This document shows positions 33,920 through 45,382 of a stretch of 64,000 nt of DNA, in pieces. Under the pieces are notes generated by a model, which was not told the DNA's origin, did not search any database, and worked only from the letters and a program-made list of their open reading frames with translations. The position numbers and the translations under genes were made by a program. Every line of letters starts with the position of its first letter. Position 1 is the first letter of the stretch. This DNA comes from Cerioporus squamosus (lineage: Eukaryota; Basidiomycota; Agaricomycetes; Polyporales; Polyporaceae): contig JABYQS010000082.1 in NCBI GenBank assembly GCA_022592435.1, positions 62,001 through 126,000 of the forward strand. The letters run 5' to 3'.

Positions 33920-35736
33920 TCACGAACGCGGACACGGCAAACTCACCGGGCTCACAGGAGACTGAACGTCGTCCAGCTCAACGTCTGCCTCTGCCACGGG
34001 AGGCACATCCGCCCAGACAGGGAGCATCATGCCCTCCTCGAACGGATGGCACGCATACCGCGGAACCTCGTCCTGGTACCACTCTGGCAACCCCAGGCCT
34101 GCCTTCTTCTCCGCTGCTGACGCATGCACGTCCCCGTCCGGATGCGACGAGACGGAGGACGTCGTCGACAAGTCGGAGTAGGTGAGGGTCGTGCTCAGCG
34201 TGGCGCCGAGGTTGCCGACGATGTTTGACGTCGTGAAGCGGATGTCGGAGATGATGCGGCCGGACCGTGTGGTTGTGTCTGTCGCGTTGCCCTCGGCGTT
34301 GACGTGCTCGGCAAAGTAGAGCCCGCGCAGGTCGAGCATGAAGCGCGACAGGAAGATGACGGTGAAGCTGGGCAGGGAAGTTGAGTTCGGCCTATACATA
34401 GTTCGAGACCTGAGGCTTGAGGGACGTACGTTTGATCGAAGTATGGCCAGACAAGCCATACGGTGAGAGACTGGGTTCCGGTGAGCAACTCTTGTGCGAC
34501 ACAGACGAGGAAGGTAACTTACAGACCCGACTTGACTGGTGACGATGGTGACAACTTGGATTACTAGCAAGATACTACGGCACGGGGTGTCTGTCAGTCG
34601 TTGGCCCTCACGGGCTGCTTGCTAGGGACATACAGGAAATAGGCAGTACCTGCGAATACCATGTCAGGCGCATCTCGTTGGCCTTGCTGGAAAGTCACGT
34701 ACCATCGCGCAGGAGTAGAGTCGCTAGCGGGGTCCGTACCCCCAGCCTCGTCGAGTCTTTGTTGATCCCAAACGTCTTCACCCAGGTCAGCGCGATGAGG
34801 ATTGCATCAGCCGCGATATTCGCAGCCTTCGCGATAGTGGAAACTGCATGATCGCATGAGAACGTCAGCGAGGAGTATGAAAGGCGGCTCAATGGCTCGA
34901 GAATCCTGACGTGACACACATCTGCAACGAAAAGGTCGGTCAGCAACTGCGAACGCGGAAGCCGCCGAGGCGGAGAGATATACATACTTTGCGAGCATCT
35001 CGTTGGAGTAGCCGTAAACTTCAGCGCATCCCCACGGAGGTCCGTATTGTATAGGAACGTAGTTGGAGCTCTCAACCTTCGGATTTCGGCGCGTTAGCTT
35101 GCGCTGAAGTAACATGATCGACGAACTCACGATATAGAGAGCGGGCCTCACGAGGGTCAGTGGTATCACAAGTAGGAGCGGTTTCCAATCTCGTCCCCAA
35201 ACACCGTACACCCGCAGGATTGTGAATGCTGGGATGCATGTGAGTTACATGGGAGGAACACAATCGCTTTCAGCACTCACAGGCGAATGCAAAGTAGTTG
35301 ATAATGGTGAGGACATCGTCAACGCGGTCAATACGACCACACGTCTGGAAGAGAGACTCAGCGGACGATCCTGACTGACTGAGACTGTCTCACCTCATCT
35401 GTGGAATTCCACAAGAGAACCTCCAGGACGAAGAAGATGCGCTCAATGAGAGCAGTGTACCGGGTGAATAGATAGACGACGGTTGCGCCGGTAAATCTTC
35501 GTCGCCAGATGCGCCGAACCTCGGTCGTAAAGGTCAGGGCGAAGTCGAACCATAGCAACGCTGGACTCGAAGGTGAGTAACGAAAATCCACGCTCGAGAG
35601 TCAGGTACTCACCTGTAGACGCGACGATGCAGTAGTTCTCGACGGATCTGGATGCTGGTTCGTCAGTTGCAGAATCTGAGCCGCGCTGACTCCTGAGAGA
35701 CACTCACAACCGTGTTAAGTCAGAGATATCGGACAT
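33920..35736 (-). CDS. DUF6533-type multi-pass membrane protein C
   Basis: Starts at 35736 (MSDISDLTR). Exons include 35736-35708, 35647-35613, 35560-35394, one from 35344 with an extra intron not present in A and B, the 2-nt exon 34921-34920, 34843 onward, and a final exon ending at the stop 33920-33922. Exons 2 and 3 have the same lengths as in A and B (35 and 167 nt). The signature block reads ALLWFDFALTFTTEVRRIW; later GVRTPLATLLLRDG and LTVWLVWPYFDQT correspond to A and B. Unlike A and B, the dipeptide before SLTVWL (GS) is part of the preceding exon, so the 6-nt exon is absent. The cytosolic tail is Ser/Thr-rich then acidic. Opposite strand to A and B. Confidence 0.75.
34920..34921 (-). 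other. 2-nt microexon (AT on minus strand) in DUF6533 gene C
   Basis: Introns 34987-34922 (66 nt) and 34919-34844 (76 nt). AA+AT+TT gives Lys-Phe, joining MLAK to STIAKAAN in frame, at the position used in A and B. Confidence 0.65.
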
Positions 35737-36880
35737 CTCGACGAATTGTGCTCGGGATAGCTCGCGGCTCGAGTCGAACGCTCCGCAAAGAACAGTGAAG
35801 TCCGGGAGGAGGATGCAGAGGCAGCGCTGCACCCCGAACTACGCCACGGTTGAGCGATTAAATAGCAACACGAGGCGTGTTCTGTGTCTCTACGTTCTCC
35901 GGCTCTTGGAGCCCCATCGACTGGCAGATGCGCGCTCCGCGCCCGGAGCCAAACACTGGCGGGGGACATCACAGCGCTCGATTTCTGCGCGGGAAGGGAT
36001 AGGTGGGACCTCAGACCGCACGAGATCAACATCATGCAAAATGGAAGACAGCGCACATGCGCCGAGGCTTCGGAGGCAGTACTGTAGCGCCTCACATCCA
36101 TCGCAAGTATAACGGTTGCATCGGAGGACGAGGACACAACTTTACGGCCTGAAGATTCGACCAGGTAGAACTAGGCGTCCCCGGACGTGGTGAGAGTAAT
36201 ACCTATCAGCATCTGCCAAGGTCTTGGGACAGGAGAAGGGAGATAGGCCTATCCGCGCCGGACGGACAAAACACCGGATCCTTCGCAGCATTACAGCATC
36301 CGCGGAGCTCGTGGGCGTATCTTCTTTCTGCTGTGCCCTGAGAATATCCATGAGTTTCTGTGGGTGTCGGTAGGTACGACGGGCGTAAGTCCGGGAATGC
36401 TGTACAAACGAGTAGTTGCTACTGACCTGCTTTGCACCGCTTCCTTGGTTATGCGTAGTACTAGTAGCCACTGTCACGGAGCAGTGGCAATCATCGCAAG
36501 AAGGAAGGTGTCTCAATAGATATTGACACGGAAACAGTGCGTTCAAACGTGGGTGGAGGGAGATGCGATTCTCGACAACGAGGACGAATATCGGACTCTA
36601 CAAGTTTAGCGTCGGAGACCTCCTTACAGTTGTTCCGACTGGGCCCACTCCCTCAGACTTGAGTCGGCGCTCCAAAACCTGAAGACCCCGGAAACAGTTT
36701 CGACCCTTGGCGCCCATGGACCATGGTTCACTCCCGCACTCAGAAAATCAGCTTTGACGGCATTCATACCCTCCTGGTTGCTTTGGTGCAGGATGCTAAA
36801 GAGCTGGAGACTCAAATAGTGAAGCCGTTATGCTCTGGAGTCCGATCGTGGGTACTGAATCTCGACGCTATGCCATTTCA
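35737..36880. other. Intergenic; may hold the first exon of the F-box gene
   Basis: No family resemblance in any frame. The F-box gene needs an upstream start exon, which should lie in the last few hundred bases, but I could not choose one. Confidence 0.35.
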
Positions 36881-38561
36881 ATGAGCTCATCCCAGCATTA
36901 CGCCCAACAGACCAAAGAGCAAGTCTGACAAGGACGGGATCGACTACCTCGACTCAATCGTTGCACAGGTTGATGAGGCCATTTATACCCTCAACGCTGT
37001 TCTCAGTCATGTCAGGACTACCCTCCGCCGTCATCGCAATGCTCTCGTCAATATCAACACCTTGCCGGACGAGATTCTCCTCCCGATTTGCATACGGGCC
37101 ACGGAACATCCAACCTGGAAATCTCATGTCGCAAATACGTGCTCTCGATGGCGGAGCCTCTGCCATTCCTCTCCCTCGTACTGGACGGAATTCACTATCC
37201 CGGACACGCCCGGGGAGACCCACCACGCGCTGTTAGCTGCGGCAGGTCTGCATCTCAACCTCACAATTGAATGTCGTACCTTCCATGCGGATCTTCGAGA
37301 CATTTTACTCGAGCATCGGCCTCGCGTCCGACAGCTGTCGGTGCTCAGCCTCTCTTCTAGTTCGCGTTATCCGGAATGGCTACTCGACTGGTCTTGGCCG
37401 GAGCTTCGCAAGCTGTACATCGATGCTGGTAATGCACATTGCTGGCTCGACCGTTGCATCCCACTGGCACAGGATGGCATTTTCGACAACGTGCAAGAGT
37501 TGACACTCGTCAACTGCCGCTTCCCCCATATCACGACGCACTTCCTCCACCTCCGCAAGCTTTCCATCGAGTACGACAGTCCTCCTATGCATACGAAGTA
37601 TACCTCCGCGCGTGATGGGCCGTTGTACTGCGTCCTCACAGGGTGTCCCGGTTTGGAGGACCTGATCCTCCGCCACCCGCCGGTATCTGCGCAAGAGGTG
37701 CTCCCTCTCCCCTTCACTAGCAATCCAAGAGATTGCCCGGCTCCGCTGCTCGCCCTGCGTCGCATACGCCTGGACATGTACGTCCAGACCATCGGGGCCG
37801 TCCTCGAGAACATCCTCACATCCCCGGATACGCTATCGACCATCGACATCGCTATGACAAACATGAGATACTGGGCCGGGTCCAAGTGGAACAAAGAGCT
37901 GCTGCAAGCGGGCGGCGCGCTCTCTATGACCTCTCTCAACGCACTCCCGGCAGTTGCGAGGATTGACACCTTGTCGCTGCGCTACGGCCAGCACATTTCC
38001 GGCAGAGCGTCCGGGAGCGTGCATCACTTCCAACCCGGAGTCACCTCAGGAGGCTCATGGCGCCCCTCCGCGTCGCTGCCGCGCTTGCGCGTTACCTTCG
38101 GTGCCGGCGCGAAACACGACGACGACATCATGGACCTCGCGTTCGACCGCTTCCTCGCAATGATGATCGCGCAATCGTGTCTCAGCAACGTCCAGCATCT
38201 CGAACTGGAAGGCTACCGTCAATATACTGCGGTCATCCGGATCCTTCACGCAACGCCGCGACTGAAGACTCTCGTGCTGGAAGGGAAGGCCGGGCCGGAG
38301 GTGCTAGCGTATATAGCGCGGAGACGAGCGCACTCTGCGGAGGCGTTCGTGCCTGAACTTCAGGCGGTCACCTTGTCGCGCTCCGTCTTATCTGAGGACT
38401 TCGTCGAGAGGATTCCGGGGTTGGTCGAGGCGCTGCGACCATGCGTGCTCTATCTAGAGCGATGTCAGTCGAAGCACGGGAACGCCGGCGTTGTGGAGAA
38501 GTTCCTGCAGGACGGTCTAGATGTACGGTGGCCTGGGGACGCTGAGGATGATATTGAATGA
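36881..38561 (+). CDS. F-box protein with LRR-like C-terminus (5' exon not resolved)
   Basis: Main exon 36897 (acceptor CAG just before) to the stop at 38559-38561, at least 554 codons without interruption. Reads a predicted coiled coil (DYLDSIVAQVDEAIYTLN...LRRHRNAL), then an F-box beginning INTLPDEILLPICIRA and ending CSRWRSLCHSSPSYWTEFTI, then about 430 residues with repeated leucine-spaced segments (LRKLYIDAG, VQELTLVNC, LRKLSIEY, VQHLELEG, LKTLVLEG) like the divergent LRRs of mushroom F-box families. F-box proteins link substrates to the SCF ubiquitin ligase through Skp1. No in-frame ATG lies between the acceptor and the F-box, so a start exon upstream is required. Belongs to a greatly expanded Agaricomycete family; substrate unknown. 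Confidence 0.8.
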
Positions 38562-38764
38562 CGAAGTCGAGTCGTGCTCTATATGTACCGCAGAACTACA
38601 CAGTCTATGATGTTAGGCGACGAAGGATTCATGTAACAAAGGGTATACTCGAGGGCTCCGTTTGTCAACTTGTAATAGTACGTATGGAATGATCAGCCAG
38701 TGTCAGCTCGACGGCGAGTCTCAGATGATCGAACATACTCTTCCAATACTCCCCCATGAAGATG

Positions 38765-40595
38765 TCACGGATATTCTACCACCAATTCTGGCACGCCGCT
38801 CAGAGTTGATGCTGAATCCTCTGCGTAGAACGGCTGGGAGGAAGACCAAGTTCTAGCAAGAACGGGGCCGTTGTCCCAATTGAAATGAGCCGGGAATGAA
38901 GCCTCCCCAAGTTCGGCTTTCCAGTCTCGACAGGAGGAGCGGTCGAAGACCATCGAACCTGTGTCCGGGTTGAGAGGAAACGGATCTGGCCGAGGGGACG
39001 ATATGTCTCTGCTACACCCAGAATTCCTGCTTGTCGACTGAACTGTGTCGAGACTGACCAGGCTGTCGTGGGAATGGGCGACTCGATCTCGAAACGTGGT
39101 AAGACACGAGTCGTTCATAGTGTCCGAGTTGACCGCGTCGGACGCCAACTCAGTCCTGGTGGAGAGCTCTTGCAGTTCGAGTATGAAGTGCGCGATACTG
39201 ATCGAACCTACGCTGATAATAAACAAGACATGCCAATAATTCAGCAAGCGACAAAGAGTGGCGGACTCCGAGGGGACGCACTTACACCGGATAGAGGATT
39301 GCCCAAGCCCTGAAGAACAAGATCATGGCCGGATTCTTGTAGACCTTGTCAAAGACGAGAACCAGGACGAGATTGACTAGCATGTTGACAGCCAGTGTCC
39401 TAAGCCGCGCGCAATGATGCAGAGTCAGCCGAGGCATTACACATAGTAGAGAATAGCAATCGTTACGAACAATAGACCCATGCTTGCTACATACGGTGGT
39501 ATAGCATCAGTATGAGGCAGTGCATGCAGCTTGTCGGAGTACTCACCATCCCAACGCAGCGCATCCCACAAGGTTCTGGATGGTGTGAAGGAAAAGCCTA
39601 ATGTGTAGATAGCCAGGGTGCATGTCATAATATCGCCTGTGCTAGCTGTTATTGTTGTGGCGAGATATGCTGTTCGTTCGAATGGTTCGGTGCATATCGC
39701 GTCAATGGGTGGAGTAGGGGGCAGACACGCACTATTTCTATATCATGTCGGTATGAGCGTTAGGACAAGGATAGATGCAGATTCGGACTTACCTGGCCGA
39801 GCTCGCTAAAGACTGGGAACCCAGCACGCCAACACACTGATCGAGCCCGAGTGTATCAATGGGCAGGACACGGATACCTATTGCTTCTGCCTATAGTACT
39901 AACTGTGAGTATCAGACCCAAAACGAACTGTCATCAACGGACCATGAACAATGCGGGATTCAGGAGGCATGGAAGAGCCACCAAAAGCCCCATGGCCACC
40001 CTATGGGATAGCGCATATGCACGTAGTACAGTAAGCACTGCAAATCGATCTATCAGATGGGTAGGTAAATGTTCCAATACACTGTAGGGACTTACCTGCG
40101 CACGCCAGCCCGTTTACGACATTCATGGCGTCCCCGATGTGAACGGCGATCAAGCATTTCTATGGCGTTAGAAGTCCGCTGAGACATGTCATCGAAGTGG
40201 AATATGAAGCTGACAACGCACCTCTGCTGAGCCGACCGGTTTCCAAGGTTCCAGGTGAATTACCAGGACGATTTGCCCAACCAAGGAAGTATGACGCACG
40301 AACAGGTAGATAAGGCCAGGCGGGCGCAAGAATGTCAACCTGCGACGAGTCCAGATATATGAGACTTCCTTTGCGAGCGTGAAGACGCAGTCGTAACATA
40401 TCAGAGCTATTTAATAAAAGTGTAAGTCGTCTTGAATGAGGGAGAGTCTTGCAGAAGCGACTAGCCCAATGCTGCGACAGCAAAACAATTGTTCGCGAAG
40501 CTGAAAGTCATGATAGCGCTGGTCAGTCAATGGGAGAACTCAAGGGCACAAGAATAAACGAACATGATCTCAAGTTCCGAGGCATCGAACGACAT
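38765..40595 (-). CDS. DUF6533-type multi-pass membrane protein D
   Basis: Start at 40595 (MSFDASELEI), stop 38765-38767. The signature block reads LICYDCVFTLAKEVSYIW, followed by RPPGLIYLFVRHTSLVGQIVL, then VLTVLRAYALSH and later MLNYWHVLFIISVGSISIAHFILELQEL, the equivalent of the last membrane helix in A-C. Many short exons; several junctions were not resolved. At the place of the 2-nt exon in A-C there is a candidate 5-nt exon (39737-39733). The C-terminal tail is Ser/Asp-rich. The most diverged of the four copies. Its start lies about 420 bp from the transposase start of the neighbouring element, so its promoter may have been affected by the insertion. Confidence 0.65.
39733..39737 (-). 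other. Candidate 5-nt microexon in DUF6533 gene D
   Basis: AAATA on the minus strand between introns 39792-39738 (55 nt, GTAAGT...ATAG) and 39732-39646 (87 nt, GTGCGT...ACAG). AG+AAATA+CT reads Arg-Asn-Thr in frame, one codon longer than the 2-nt exon in A-C. Confidence 0.45.
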
Positions 40596-41013
40596 ACGGA
40601 GGATTGCTGAGCAGGAATGGAGGTACGTCGTCGGATTGCGGGTGAGGCCCAGTGCCACCAGAGGGATCATATATCTCGCAGGTCCATGGCGGTGGATCGA
40701 AGAGCCCATGCACAGGAATACTTCTTCAGCACGGCCACGGCATGTTACCCGGAAAGAAGCCTATCTCACTGGAGATCACCCCTCGTTCTTCTGGAGGAAG
40801 AACCGAAGAAAACTACGAGGAGGGATGGAGTAGGAATCGGATCGTCAGGGATTGGCATCGGACATGATTCTTCTCGAGATCGACGAGCAGTTAGGCGCCG
40901 ATCTCCCAATGCGTACGCGGGCGCGTACGTCTCCTTGTAATACGACCACGACGTCCCCGCACATACGCACCGCGTCGACAACAATACATCCTTTCCCCAT
41001 TCACATAACCACT

Positions 41014-44000
41014 ATGCCCGACCCTTGTAAACATCGCTATCTCTGCCCATGCCGCACATGTCGACAGCGCCCTCAAGTGCAAGACGGCATGCAAGTGCGC
41101 AAGACGATCCAGCGACATATGGAACACCAAGCCCGCGTCGACCGCGCGCACGGTCGCGTGTCCTCGGACGAAGAGCTCGCCAAGAACACGGCTCTCTGGC
41201 GCGGAGCTGGGTTTCAAGGTCCGTGCCCCGGTGTTCCTGCCGAGGATCAGCCTGTTGCAAGTCGGGCTTCGCGCGTCCAAGACATTGAGCCAGACAACGG
41301 CGAGGAGGAAGAGCAGGGCGCTGCGGGCGGTCGTGGAGGACTTGGTGAGCCGGTCGAGGATGCAGGGCAGGTGGATGACGAGGCTCTGTTCGTGCCGGAG
41401 GAGGAGGTTCTGCTGGACGACGTGATGGTGCTGCAAGACGATCTCATGCTGGATGACGGCCTGCTGCTGGACGACAGTCCTAGGGAACCCGACTATCTGT
41501 CTGAGGACTCTGGCGACCAACTCGGACTTGATGACTCTGGTATCATGATCGATGATCATGGAGGCAGCGACTACGACAATCCTGGCCCTGCTGAGGATCC
41601 TCAAGAGCTCTATGATGACTACGACGACTACGATGACTACCGCATGATAGAATACGACGAGGCGTGGTCTGCCGGGCACGAAGAAGATCACGCTGCATCG
41701 CCAGAGCGACCTATCTCCCCAGACTCTGCGCACCATTCTCGTCCTCCGTCTGAGGCTCAGCTCAACGCTCCAGGCACCCCTCCTTCCTATGAATGGTCTG
41801 AGGTCAACGCGCGGGACCTCTTTGAACCGCTGAACGATGACTTCGAGCAGGATTGGAACGACGACGACTTCAGCGAGGGCAGCTCTGAGGAACAGGACCA
41901 GTTCTTTGACTTCGACGACGCCGACGATCCTACCGGTCCTTCTGGAGATCCAGCGCCTGCAGAGGACGACAACTCCATAGCTATTGACGAGAACGACCCG
42001 CTATATGCCCGTGGCGAAGACCTCTACGGCAACGATGACGACGACGACAATGACAATGATGCCGCCGCCTTCCGTGAAGACCAGCTGCCTCCTGCGTTCC
42101 GCGAGGATCCCCTCCTGCGCCGTGCCTACGTACAAGCGTTCGTCTCGGCAACCTTCCATGGCACGACTAAGGATGGCATCTCGCACTTCCTCACGAGCAT
42201 GCGCAGCAACTACGCGTCGATGGCTCAACGCTGCCCCGCTGCTCAGATCCCTGGCCTTGACAAGATGGCTGTGACACTCCGCACCGTTGAACGACGTCTC
42301 GGTGTCGATCCTGATCAGCGTATCACGTACTTCTTCTTGTGCGACAAATGCTGGTACCGACATCACCCCTCTGAGCTATACAAGCTGGGTCACTCTAGCT
42401 GTGCACAACCTGGTTGCTCGGGTACTCTCTACGACGTCAAGACACTATCTGACGGCAAGAAGAGGCGTCGTCCGACCAGGATTCTACCGACTACCTCGCT
42501 GAAGCAGGAACTCCAGCGCATCCTCCTGCGGCCTGGGAAGCCCACGGAGCTGAACGCATGGCGACAAGAGCACGACAAGCCTGGGCACAAGGGGCCGATA
42601 CCGCAGGAAGACTGGCCAGGCAGTCATGATCCCAACTTCCGCATGCAGGACATGTTTGATGGATGGGGCTGGAACGCAGTCATGGCTGGGTTGCAACGGC
42701 GTCGGGGAGGGCGATGGGAGGTGGAGGATGTCGACGTCGACGATCTCCAGCAGCGGTTCGTTGCGCTGCCAATGGGCTTGATACTTATGTTCAACATTGA
42801 CTGGTACGTCCCTTCCGAAGCTCTTTTGCGCGAAGCTCACGACCACTTCAGGTTCCGCGGCTTGAAGCGAGGCAAATACTCGGTTGGGGCAGTTTATGCT
42901 ACGATCTGCAACAATCCTCGGGCGAAGCGTTTCCTCCTTGAGGAGACCATCCTTGTCGCCATCATTCCGGGTCCAGACGAGCCATCTCTCGAGCAGCTCA
43001 ACTCCGTGTTGGAGCCGTTCGTCCTCGAGGCTCGTCAGCTGTACTCAGGTAAATGTGTTCAGGATGTATACCCGTCTTTGCATCCTGATGGACATGTAGG
43101 CTCCCTGATGAAGCTCGCTGGCGAGAAGGAGCTATCCCCAGTGCACGTCAACGTCTGCATCCTGGCATCTGACTTACCTGCAAGCCGCAAGACCACAGGA
43201 CTGAAGGGGCACACATCGAAGCTGTTCATGTGCCCCGTGTGCAAGAAGCCCTTTCATTCCCTCGTCGATGAGAAGTGCTACGACCCCGAGAGTGCGTCGC
43301 TTTTGTGCACAGCATGTTGATGCTGACTCTGACCCTGCAGATTTTGATTACCGGAGCGAGGGACGCTACCTCAAGTATGCCTTTCGAGCGCGTTTCAAGG
43401 ACCAAGCCTCGCGCGAGGAGATTGCAGACCGCCGAGGCATCCGATGGTCGATTCTCAACCTTTTGCCCGGTTGGTGGCCGGCAAGCAACGGGCCACCGGA
43501 CAAGATGCATGCGGCGTATCTCGGTATGTCTTATGGCTTTGCCGCGGCACCTGCGCTACTGATCACCATGCAGGTGAAGCAAAGCATGTCATGCAGAACC
43601 TGCTGTATGGCTCCGGGATGTTCACAAAGCGGAACAGCAAGGACAAACCCGAGGAGAAATTCAATGAGTTCCTGGAGTCCGTTTGGTGGCCAGGCGATGC
43701 GGGACGTGTTCCTAGCGGTGTGCGTGCGATCGTGACTATCTTGTGATGACGGGAATGATGAGATGCTTTGCAGATCACCTCGGGAGCTGCCAAGGCGGAC
43801 GAGTTCCGCAATCTCTGCACTGTTCTAGCTGTCGCGCTCTATGTCAGCTGGCAGAAGGATGGCGAAATCCCGGACGAAGATGCACCATCACCGAGTGCCC
43901 GTGAGAAGCTCAGCACCAACAAGCAGCGTGTCGAGGGTCTTGTGAACCAGCGGCGTCATGCCAACGCTGCAGACAACGGCGACCTGACCACGGACTATGC

Positions 44001-45351
44001 AGAGTACATCGACAACTCAAAGATGGACCGGAACTACAGCACGCACTACACAACAGTTCTGCTCTGGCTCGTCTCGCTGCGCATCTTCGGCTCACGCTCT
44101 ATCACTGTCCAGGAAAGCAACCGCGCCGCGAACTTCCACTCATGGGCATGTCGGGCATGGGCGCGCATGCGTGCACACCTGACCCCGTACTTCCATCTCC
44201 TCAGCCACCTCACAATCTGGATCCACCGCCTAGGCCCCGTCTATGCTTGGTGGACGTACCCATACGAACGCTTCAACGGCTTCCTCTCACGCGTTAGACA
44301 CAACGGACATCCCGGCGAGCTAGAGGCGACCATGATGCGCATGTGGATGAAAGTACAGCTGATATACGATCTGGTACGTCCTCTTGATTGGACAGTGCAG
44401 CAGCCGTCTGATACTGTCAATCAGATTCTCCACCTTGAGAGCCTCGGAGATGAGCAGACCAACGAGGATCGTGCCTCAATCGCAGATCTACGCAAGTATC
44501 TGCAGAGCCACAAGCAGTCGGGCAAAGAGCGCGGCACTCTTCTGACAATGCTCGCATCAATGTCTGCAGAGGATGGTGGTGGTATGTGTTCAGAGCACCC
44601 GGGAACATCATTTTATACTCTGACATGTTTCACAGAGCTGGTCCGCTATCCCGCCCAATCCCAGAAGGCCACCCTGCATCGGGAGGACCTCTATCTCCCG
44701 GTGTTCAGTCATCTGCGCGACCTCTGGCAGGACAAGTTCCCGCTCATCACTGAAACTGCGCCCCTCAATCTGCCCGGAGCCCGATTCACCGCCAGTGACA
44801 TTTGCTCATATGCTTATGTTACCCTCGCTGGCATGCGATACGGCACTGCATCCACACATCGCGGCAAGAAGTATATGTACGGCTACATCAATGGGCGTGA
44901 GGCCGTTCGCATCGAACGGCTTCTGCGGGTCTCACAGTATTCCCCTGCACACGAGCTCATCACTGCTCATGTCGCAATCGTACGCGCATTCATTCCCAGC
45001 CCCCATGCTGCGGAGATGCCCTGGAACATTCAGTGAGTGTCCGCACTTCATTGGCCGCTTTCGCACCAACTTTCTGATCGTTCCGCAGCGCTACAGACCT
45101 TGGCATCGACACGTGGAAGGGCGCGCAGCTTGGGCCTCCACAGGTGATCAACATGCTGCAGTTCTCAGGGCATTTTGCCCTCGCATTGGTACCATATCGC
45201 CTCAAGCAACTGTGGGTCACGATGTCGCTGTGCCACGTAAACCATGCCATCCTTATCTCTTGTGCCGCATTTGATGCTGACGATCACACAGGATGCCGAG
45301 GAGCCAGAAGATGATGGTAACGACGAACATGACGAGCAAGATTTTGACTGA
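41014..45351 (+). CDS. Tnp2-type transposase, 1339 aa
   Basis: Exons 41014-43291, 43341-43523, 43574-43719, 43774-44581, 44636-45032, 45089-45236 and 45292-45351; phases agree and the sum is 4020 nt. The N-terminus has a Cys-rich segment (CKHRYLCPCRTCRQRP) likely to bind zinc. Residues about 90-370 are extremely acidic, including a YDDYDDYDDY repeat. The catalytic region follows: LMFNIDWYVPSEA, YSVGAVYATICNNPRAKRF, VAIIPGPDEPSLEQLN, MCPVCKKPF, LLPGWWPASNGPPDKMHAAYLG and AWWTYPYERFNGFLSR are the conserved blocks of basidiomycete Tnp2-like transposases. The start at 41014 (MPDPCKH) was preferred to 40852 because the Cys-rich domain follows directly. Complete and apparently functional. Confidence 0.88.
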
Positions 45352-45382
45352 TTGCACCGGCATATTATACATGTTCTCGTAC

